Below, one piece after another: positions 57,000-64,000 of a stretch of DNA of 64,000 nucleotides. The number at the start of each line of letters is the position of its first letter. Position 1 is the first letter of the stretch. The stretch comes from Isoetes taiwanensis (Eukaryota > Streptophyta > Lycopodiopsida > Isoetales > Isoetaceae), in contig JAJEKV010000053.1 in the NCBI GenBank assembly GCA_021234155.1, forward strand, positions 222,523-286,522. The letters run 5' to 3'. Under the pieces are notes generated by a model that did no database searches, had not been told where the DNA came from, and saw nothing but the letters and a program-made list of their open reading frames with translations. The position numbers and the translations under genes are program-made.

Positions 57000-58041
57000 T
57001 GGAAGGAGAATAATATTTTTGTCTACTCCAGCATTATTTTATAGCTCCATCATTCCTCATCTTCGGCAGATATTGGAGGCAATCCACCATCGGCTTCTGA
57101 CAAGGGATGCAACCTTAACATTCTGAGATGACAACATGTGACATGTGCATAGTTCGAGCAAGGACATGCACATCTATATTAGTGGCAGACCAGGCTGCCG
57201 AGCAATCTGAGATGTCAAGATGGATTTTTTCACTGGTTGTTACAAAGTATGATCAAACAAAGAAGCAAAGGAGTCCAGCTTTGCTAACAGGTCTATAAAG
57301 AATGATGCACTGCAATTGCCTTCTCACCCTGATCATGATGTAAAACCATGGCACCTCCTAAAGATTGGCCTGCAAATATCAATAGCTGCAACATTGGTGT
57401 CAGGATGTGATGCGGAACACATAGCTTTGTCTGTGGGTACTTCATTTTCTTATTGAATTTTTATATCCTTCTATTTTGTTAGTTCTGGCAATCAATAATT
57501 TTTATCATGCACCATGAAATTTTCTTGTCCGAAATATGCATGTCATGTACAGTAGTTACTTCAGTGCTGTGATGTTTCATAGCTGCTTAGCATGCCAGCT
57601 TTTCTAACAATATTTAACTTCGTGCAGTATCTGGACATTAGAAAAAAACAATATGATCAAAAAATGTACGTGGAGTTTTTTACGGTAGAGAACCTTATAA
57701 CTTTTACTTGAATATTGCAATGTTTTTGGGAACACTGTATGGCCAAATGATCTGCCTTGTTAGAGTGGAGCTTTGAGCTCCATCTATTACATTCATAGGA
57801 GCCATTTAGATTAAAACATTGCAACGTTTTGCATATGCAAGTTTCTAATAGCACTGATCAGTACTTTGTTTTCTTCTATATAAAGTCCTGAGTTTGTTCA
57901 AACCTGTGGCATATTGTTGACATGTGCGTTTTTGTGAAGGATTCATCACCAATAAAACCTGCTGTAAAAATTTGCTCCTGTAAGGGAACTATATCTTTGA
58001 CCATATCCTTGTTTGCTGTATGCTCGTCATGTGTTTTGCAG
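57000..58041. other. Helitron 2 filler
   Basis: No family was recognised. A short frame near 57300-57430 reads KNDALQLPSHPDHDVKPWHL and LLKIGLQISIAATLVSGCDA, which could be another captured exon, but nothing supports that beyond protein-like composition. Confidence 0.35.
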
Positions 58042-58215
58042 ATACCTTGCCTCTGCTGACAAGAGTAAGAATGTGAATTACCTAGGACCTGCTCCACTCA
58101 AAGACAAGGCACCTTTTTACAATGGTGAACGTGCTTATAACATCAAAGCAAGTGGAATAAATATACCTCAGAATAACTTCTCCGAAGAAAGTTTATTTCT
58201 GATCGATGCCAAAGG
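58042..58215 (+). pseudogene. Exon-like captured fragment, unrecognised
   Basis: After an acceptor-like GTGTTTTGCAG, an open frame reads RYLASADKSKNVNYLGPAPL, KDKAPFYNGERAYNIKASGI and PQNNFSEESLFLIDAKG. Composition is protein-like and the upstream AG suggests a copied exon. I cannot name the family. Confidence 0.35.
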
Positions 58216-59393
58216 TCCTGTGGATTTTTTATACACCTTTGAAATAAGTTTTGCAATACTACCATACATGTTACCTCTTGACATGTGGAAAAGTTGCAAT
58301 GCTTAGATATTTCATACACCTCTGAAATGGCCCTCACACATAAATGTTACTTCTTGACATGCTGGAAAGTCTTGACGACTAAAGAAAGCCGCAGATGATT
58401 TTCTATCGAGTATGCGGCAGCAGGTTGAGTTGATTCCCTACTGTACAAAATAAAAAAGTTCTTGGGCTTTTGAAAGTTTTGAATATGTTACAACTTAGTT
58501 GAACATCATATGCTTAAGTCTGCCCTCATATGGAGGTCCTGGAGTTCTTAAGCTAACTTTTGGGATGCACCAACAGTTATGCAGGAATACATTGCGCTTT
58601 ACTGCTAATGTATATCTTTAAAGAATGACATGCAGATGATTAGAAAATTTTCTATGGCTGGGCCATTCATTCAAAACAGTTTATAGTAAGTATCTATCTT
58701 TGGTGGTATTATTATCTTTGAAGTACAACCATATTTAACAATGCCATGCAGGGTGGGCATTGTAAATTATTTTGGAGCTAGAGTTGTTTCTGACTGAAAT
58801 TAATCAGCATTTTATAATGGACAAAGTTGTCCTATATTTTGCAGAAGCGAAGACTATTAGCCATTAGTATGGCAGTAAATCAAGACATTTTATTGCATAA
58901 TGGATAAGGGTATTAGTATACTAATTGAAGACATCTTATTGAAAGCTTTTTCATATTTTGCATAATGGAGAAGACTTTGATGGCTATTAGCTTAAGATAT
59001 CTTATTGAGAGCTTGTCCATATCTTTTATAACGGAGAAGACTTCTATTAGTATGACAATAATTTGACTATCTTATAGACAGCTTGTGTTGATGCTTCACA
59101 GAAATAGATCCCCACTTTATTGATGAGATTCTGGTCGTTGCTTGCTTCCTTGATATTTTGTCTTGCTATTATGTATGTCCTTTATTTTGCACGTATTAGA
59201 TGACTGAAACATATTTTCAACTGAACAAAATAAATCTGCTTTTGAAATCTCAACTCATTGGATGCGTGAGAAGCTGATAGATGAGGAGCCATTTCAAACT
59301 TTTTATTCAAGGTGGTTAGTACTTGGAGAGTTCATTCTATTTAACTACTTTCATGTTCTATTGACTCTATTTTCAGTACCTGGAAAGTAAGGA

Positions 59394-59790
59394 ATGCGTT
59401 TATCTATGAGACCTGCTTCTGTTTGTTCACAGTCACTATTGCTATACACTGCATCTTTTTTTCAAATTCGTAGTGCTAATGCAGTTGCTTCAGATTCATC
59501 TATATTACTACAGTTGAAGAATGCCATTCTTGAGGATCCTTTTAATTCCCTTTATGACTGGAAGACAAATATTCCTTTGTGCAACTAGACTGGAGTAACT
59601 TGTGGCGGCCATCAGAATGAGAGTGTTGTGGCTCTGAATCTTGGCAACATCATTGGCAGGCACCATCCCTTCAAGACCTTCTGAACTACGCCATCTCCGG
59701 TAGCTTGATTCTGAAGCATGCGAGTTATCTCAGTTTTCTTTCCTTCCAAACTGATCCTCCTATAGGTTTAAATAGGTACTTCAACGGATC
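59394..59790 (+). pseudogene. Captured LRR receptor-kinase gene fragment (N terminus)
   Basis: From the ATG at 59394 a weakly hydrophobic leader is followed by SSILLQLKNAILEDPFNSLY, DWKTNIPLCN, a TAG where Trp is expected, TGVTCGGHQNESVVALNLGN, and then GTIPS in a shifted frame. This is the N-terminal cap (W-GV-C) and first repeat of LRR receptor-like kinases that sit in the plasma membrane. No kinase part is present. It lies in the sense orientation of Helitron 2. Confidence 0.75.
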
Positions 59791-60567
59791 TGATCTCTGG
59801 GAAGTTGTATACTATATTTGTCTAGAATAAAAAATAGAAATATTTTAAAATCTTGTCAAGGAAGTCCGAGATGGAGCTTCTGCCAGGCACATAATTTTTT
59901 GTGGTGTATACGCTTGGTTTAAGGCCCCTTATCTTAACAAGATTGATTTTGTTGTTTAAATCATAGTATTGATGAGAGATCTCCATGCTATTCTCACAAG
60001 TAATATGTCAATGTGGCCCGTTTTACAAAGAGTTCTTTGCAAACTAACAACAAATCTTCAAGTTCCCTTATCATTGTCACAAATAAGCTAATTCGGCAGG
60101 TATTTTTTGCATGGTGGTTGTAAGTTCAACCTATGAAAAAGATCACCTGATAAAGTCCCCTTGCCTTGTAATTGTTAATTCCTTTATAAACATGTATAAA
60201 AAAGAAGCAATATATTAGTCAAGGAAACCTTTAACTCTGCACACTTTATCAAATCATCTCTAAGGTTGAGCATAATATAGGTTTACATGCATTTTGAACA
60301 AACATAAGAACAATAAATAATAGGGTAAATAATAACCAAGAATTTTGACATAATGGTGGTTTACACAATGCAATGCAACATATCTGCCACGTCATATAGC
60401 ACCAATATTGGCAACACATGCACAAGTTCTCTCACGATTCCATCACTAACGTTCGCTCATTCAATGCAAACCAAGAACTAAATGTCTCAACTTCAATCCA
60501 CCATCTGTATTAGTTTTCTAAACTCATGCCTGACGAAAAGCCCAGCAATGCTGGGCACTTTTTCTAG

Positions 60568-61218
60568 TTTAATAATAAAGCAGTTTTAGTTTTGTTAGCT
60601 AACTTTGAAACACCCTACCTCGTGGCATGATGACATTGTAATTGTGGTCATAATGTTTCATAACTAGTTTATACGTTGCAGAGAACTTGAGAACATGTTC
60701 CACAGGTGCATGCCAAGCGACATGTACCCTTCTACTAGTTTATGCTAGCACAACATGCAAGTATCACCTAGCCTGGAGCATGCAAAAATACAAGATTGAC
60801 CAATTATGAAAGCCAAGAAGATGGATAATAAATAAAAAATTTATGATCACTATTTTTTATGCATTAGTTTCTGTTGCGTTGTGAAATGATCTGGCAAATG
60901 TTCAGATACTTTCTATATTTTAGGTAATTAGAAGCACATAGAAAAGTGGTGATAAAGTGGAAAGCGGTGATTATTTGAGGATGGGGGGATTAAATATTTT
61001 TCCTTTTTGTTTTGTTGCTCTGGACATGCCTAGACTTAACATCTAAAAGGCAACCCACCATGGGGTATTTTTGTGTTAATAATTTTCAGGGATTTCAGGT
61101 GTTTCATACACTCGTTTTTTATTTTCACGATTCCCATCATGACGGTTGAGATCTCATTTCACATGGTATATTCTGGGGTGATCGAGTTAGGATTTAGTGA
61201 TACAAGAAATTTATCGCG
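60568..61218 (+). mobile_element. Possible third Helitron 5' segment
   Basis: TTTAATAATAAAGCAGTTTTAG directly after the second CTAG resembles the left ends of Helitrons 1 and 2. The same sequence is found at 40796 in copy A. If real, this is a third unit of the array whose 3' end is not in the window. The alternative is plain flanking DNA. A TC start is not visible. Confidence 0.4.
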
Positions 61219-62074
61219 AACATTTCTCTTCAACGACCCCTTGTGTTATATAAGAATGTTTTAGCGGCCAAAGTTGTTTCCCCTACAATCTTACTAACTG
61301 GTTTCAAATGTTTATCAAATGTTTCAAATATTTGGATATCAAACAATGGAAAACTAAAAAAACATTTAACATTACACCACTTTCATGATGTTAGCCATTT
61401 GTATACAAATTGCATTCAGTGGAGATTCTGCGTATGCTTGATTTAACAAAAACCTTAAACCTTATAGGTAGAACCTTTCTCATCCGAGGCCCTAAGATCC
61501 AACTACAACCTCTAGGCTTGATCAAATAATTAGGTATAAGGCTTTTATTAATACCATATGACAGGCTTATAAGCAGAAGCAGTTAACTGATGCACTCAAT
61601 TTTAACTTTCTACAACGTTTTCAGAAACAAATTTTGGCGTAAATCTTTCATACGCGAGTAAATATAAATATATTTGCTTTATTTAGTTCATGCTAGAGAC
61701 CCTTGATGCAACTGTAAACTGATGCATAGGCAAATGAATATACACAATTCCATCCATATCCACTCACCATCAACAATAGCTTTTTTTGGCTTTCTATAGC
61801 TCATGGTGCAATCATTAGCTTGACCATAAACTCGAAAGTTTGTGGGACTACAGTGCACAGTTTAGTACAAACCTATTGGTCCTTCAGCTTTTGTTGACTA
61901 CCACATCTCTGTCCACAAACTGAGTGTCGTTGTAGCTGTGATTGCAAGGGACGGATCCTAGGAGATGGCCTAAATGTGCAGAGAGGGGTGCAAGGCTTAG
62001 TTCACGAGACAAAAGAAGGGGCAAAGCCTGTCACGAGACAAAAGAAGGGGCAACAATTTCAGAGTCAAACCCAT
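61219..62074. other. No gene seen
   Basis: No recognisable coding sequence. A short direct repeat, GAGACAAAAGAAGGGGCAA, occurs twice at about 62005-62052. Confidence 0.4.
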
Positions 62075-62263
62075 GCCAGTAGCCAATGACTCAACTCTTT
62101 TGCCACAGCAATCATGTCAAGAAGCTACACTTGGATCCAAGCCAGTTATCCCCTATTTGGTGAGGCCACATATCATGCCATTCCTATTCACAGATATCGA
62201 AACTGCTGAAGACATTTGTGAATCTTCTTCAGCAGTTGCATCCATAATATAACGCTCTCCAAT
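62075..62263 (-). pseudogene. Exosome subunit RRP42-like (EXOSC7) exon fragment
   Basis: On the minus strand, after an acceptor (TTTATGCAG), the frame reads IGERYIMDATAEEDSQMSSA, VSISVNRNGMICGLTK, a TAG, then ITGLDPSV and, shifted, LDMIAVAKELSHWL. (V/M)DAT-EE, the VSV strand and GLDP...M are the C-terminal part of RRP42-type RNase PH-fold exosome subunits, which form the RNA-processing ring in nucleus and cytoplasm. One stop and one shift show it is not functional. No other RRP42 exon was found nearby. Confidence 0.65.
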
Positions 62264-63597
62264 CTGCATAAAGCACATAGCCATTAGATGTTATTTATCC
62301 TATGATACCGAAATCTGAAAGTACCGAAATCTGAAAGTACCAAGAAGAAATAACAGTAAGAAGCACGTGTGTGACATTGAAGTGGGCAACTCTTCAGGGT
62401 TATCACTCAATTAAACCTCTGGTATATCTTCAGAACCACCAGTTACTTAGACCCTAGGAAGGCCTGTGTTCATAAAGCTGTCTATCAGGAAAAAGCAATT
62501 ACAAAGTTAAAAGCAGAGAAAAAACATGTAGCATGGGATAAATCTAGACAATCTTCTACTAGGCGTGGCATAATATGTTAGAGGAGCTAGCAATGAATTA
62601 ATTACTTCATCACTAAAATCTTCTCTCCTTGCATGCATCCTCCACATCTGGGTTGACTAGGCCTCGATTATCCAAGTTCTGCCTGCAATAGAAAAATCAG
62701 GAACTTGTTAGAGCAGCGGGCTTTCTGCAATGACTTGAGAAAAAAAGAACATTTTGCTTCACAGCAGGCAAAAACATTCACAATTTTGCTTCACAGCAGT
62801 AGCAATCTAAAATTAGCAGATAATTGCTAATGCTTTCTTCACACAATAAGATTTAAAGATAAAAAATGCCTGGCACCAAGTATCTAGCAGAGATTCAAAA
62901 CAATCCAAGGCCCATTATTACAATTTTTTTTATGTTCATTAAACATAGGACCTAGCTATTTTCCTCTAATGGGAAGCGTTGAACATCATAGTTACAGCAT
63001 AATATAATTTTCCTAAGTATCAGCATCTGTCTGAACCATTCCAAGGCACGAGAGAAGCAACATCTGAACATGCACAGAAAGCAACACCTTCCTACAATCG
63101 CAGAGAGGAAGTCACGGACTCTGGAAACGGCCAGAAAATAGCATGCATCATGTGAAGTATAGCTTGCAATGATTGTATTTCATGTAATAATACTGCGTAT
63201 TCGCACTCTGTCAAAACTGCACATGCTTCAAGCTTACCATACAAATTAACTAGCACAAGTCCTACAATGCCGCCTCTTTCAAATCTATTGTTTATGACCT
63301 GGGATGCATCTTTATAATGTGAGCTAGGTTCCTCTTGGACCAGAAAATCGGACGCAGAAAAGACCCCAATAATGCAGAGCCAACTAAATACACAAAACAG
63401 AGAGACGTCTATCTCATAAAATAAAAAGGGGCCACGAAGCAATCTGATGGGTCAGACACTTACCTCGCAAACACGACAGAAGCGGGACAGAACTCCAGCT
63501 TTTCAATTTTTGCAGATGTATACTCTTCAAAGCAACACTCCTGTTGCAATACTGGGAACAATAAAATAAAAGTTATAACTCGTTACAATGAACAACT
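62264..63597. other. Spacer between two gene fragments
   Basis: A minus-strand frame of 116 codons at 63442-63092 (containing GGIVGLVLVNLYGKLEACAV) could be coding but matches no family I know. The rest shows nothing. Confidence 0.3.
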
Positions 63598-63998
63598 CTA
63601 CATTCTGCAATTTATTCTGCTGCAACGTCTTAACGTATTATATCTACAACTCTGGGTGTACCCTATTGATTTTAGATTCTTGCCTGCAGAGTATTTTCGA
63701 TCTTGGATTTCTCCCGCTAGCTTGATTTGCTGGGACACCCCTTTCTTTGTCGAATCTACATATCCTTTGGTTATGCCCCAGCATCCGGCTACTGTGGCAG
63801 TGCCATTTTCGGGTTTTTGACCATCAAATGAATGCAGAAAAGCTCGAATCGTTGCCCTCTGTAACCTAGAAAAACTGCCGTAGAAGATTACATAAACATT
63901 TATCGGTGCAGGGCCAGTCAGAACCGGGCCGTTGTGATACGGCAAAATCAGGGGCGCTTCTGGAAAATCCAAGCCGATGGTCGGACGCCATAGCCAGC
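63598..63998 (-). pseudogene. EXORDIUM-like (phosphate-induced protein) fragment
   Basis: The minus-strand frame runs in from beyond the right edge (no start in the window). It reads LDFPEAPLILPYHNGPVLTG, INVYVIFYGSFSRLQRATIR, GITKGYVDSTKKGVSQQIKL and DRKYSAGKNLKS. YHNGP-LTG, NVY-I-YG-FS--QR and KYS-GK are hallmarks of the N-terminal third of EXORDIUM-like secreted cell-wall proteins. After KS the match stops and the frame ends. The expected remaining 200 or so residues are not found to the left, so this is a truncated copy. Confidence 0.75.
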
Positions 63999-64000
63999 AA

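Larger units (their letters stand above)
56468..60567 (+). mobile_element. Non-autonomous Helitron 2 (4.1 kb), head-to-tail with Helitron 1
   Basis: It starts directly at the CTAG of Helitron 1 with TATAGTAATAAAGGAGTTTT, which aligns with the Helitron 1 left end (ATAATAATAAAGGTGTTTT). If the last T of the preceding tract is included, a TC start overlaps the CTAG. It ends with GCCCAGCAATGCTGGGC (60540-60556), ACTTTTT and CTAG (60564-60567), almost identical to Helitron 1. It carries PPR and LRR-kinase fragments. Confidence 0.88.
48536..61218 (+). repeat. Duplicated block, copy B (split by Helitrons)
   Basis: 48536-50661 plus 60568-61218 repeat copy A. Copy B has a 90-bp internal duplication near 50085-50175 and about 85 extra bases near 49065-49150. 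The block is interrupted at 50661/60568 by the Helitron pair. The two copies start 9.7 kb apart in direct orientation and flank the Rep-helicase gene. Confidence 0.9.

Noticed and set aside
63092..63442. Independent gene on the minus strand
   Set aside because: An open frame of 116 codons without recognisable domain, start context or splice support; kept only as a remark.

Overview
The window looks like transposon-rich DNA from the nuclear genome of a land plant with a large genome. The evidence is nested Ty3/gypsy elements with LTRs of 1.7-1.9 kb, a LINE, CACTA (tnp2) DNA, Helitrons, tRNA-derived SINE pieces, and fragments of plant genes (PLS-type PPR, LRR receptor kinase, EXORDIUM-like, exosome RRP42). 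The species cannot be named from the sequence. No intact host gene is visible, and almost every reading frame is broken.

Layout. 1-25.4 kb is a four-level nest. A decayed Helitron Rep-helicase (21.9-25.2 kb) is cut by gypsy-1, whose 5' end lies left of the window and whose 3' LTR is 20192-21886. The gypsy-1 integrase is cut by gypsy-2 (4562-18485, two LTRs of about 1.87 kb). The gypsy-2 pol region is cut by an antisense LINE (about 8.2-12.2 kb). 25.4-29.3 kb holds a SINE-like piece, a GC-rich 116-bp hairpin and a 611-bp terminal-inverted-repeat element with a 6-bp target duplication. 29.3-37.1 kb holds two exons of an unrecognised minus-strand gene, then a CACTA element with a palindromic subterminal array, a broken SET-domain gene and a tnp2 transposase. 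The SET gene is split by a non-autonomous LTR element with perfect 5-bp target duplications.

37.4-41.5 kb holds another gypsy-type LTR and a segment (copy A) that recurs at 48.5-61.2 kb (copy B). Between the copies lies the best preserved gene of the window, a Helitron Rep-helicase (42753-47331). It carries seven 19-residue repeats at its N terminus and is broken only by one extra base at about 45225. A triple tandem tRNA-like repeat follows it.

Copy B differs from copy A by a 9,906-bp insertion placed exactly between A and T. It starts with TC and ends in a hairpin plus CTAG, and it consists of two head-to-tail non-autonomous Helitrons. These carry PPR and LRR-kinase gene fragments. Beyond them lie fragments of RRP42 and EXORDIUM-like genes on the minus strand. 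Copy A is therefore an in-window empty site for the Helitron insertion.

How the parts may work together (inference): the Rep-helicase at 42.7-47.3 kb is the kind of protein that moves gene-capturing Helitrons such as those at 50.7-60.6 kb, but its own ends were not found, so the pairing is not shown. Differences between duplicated copies cluster at CAG/CTG contexts, so some frameshifts may be assembly or base-calling errors at methylated sites rather than true decay.
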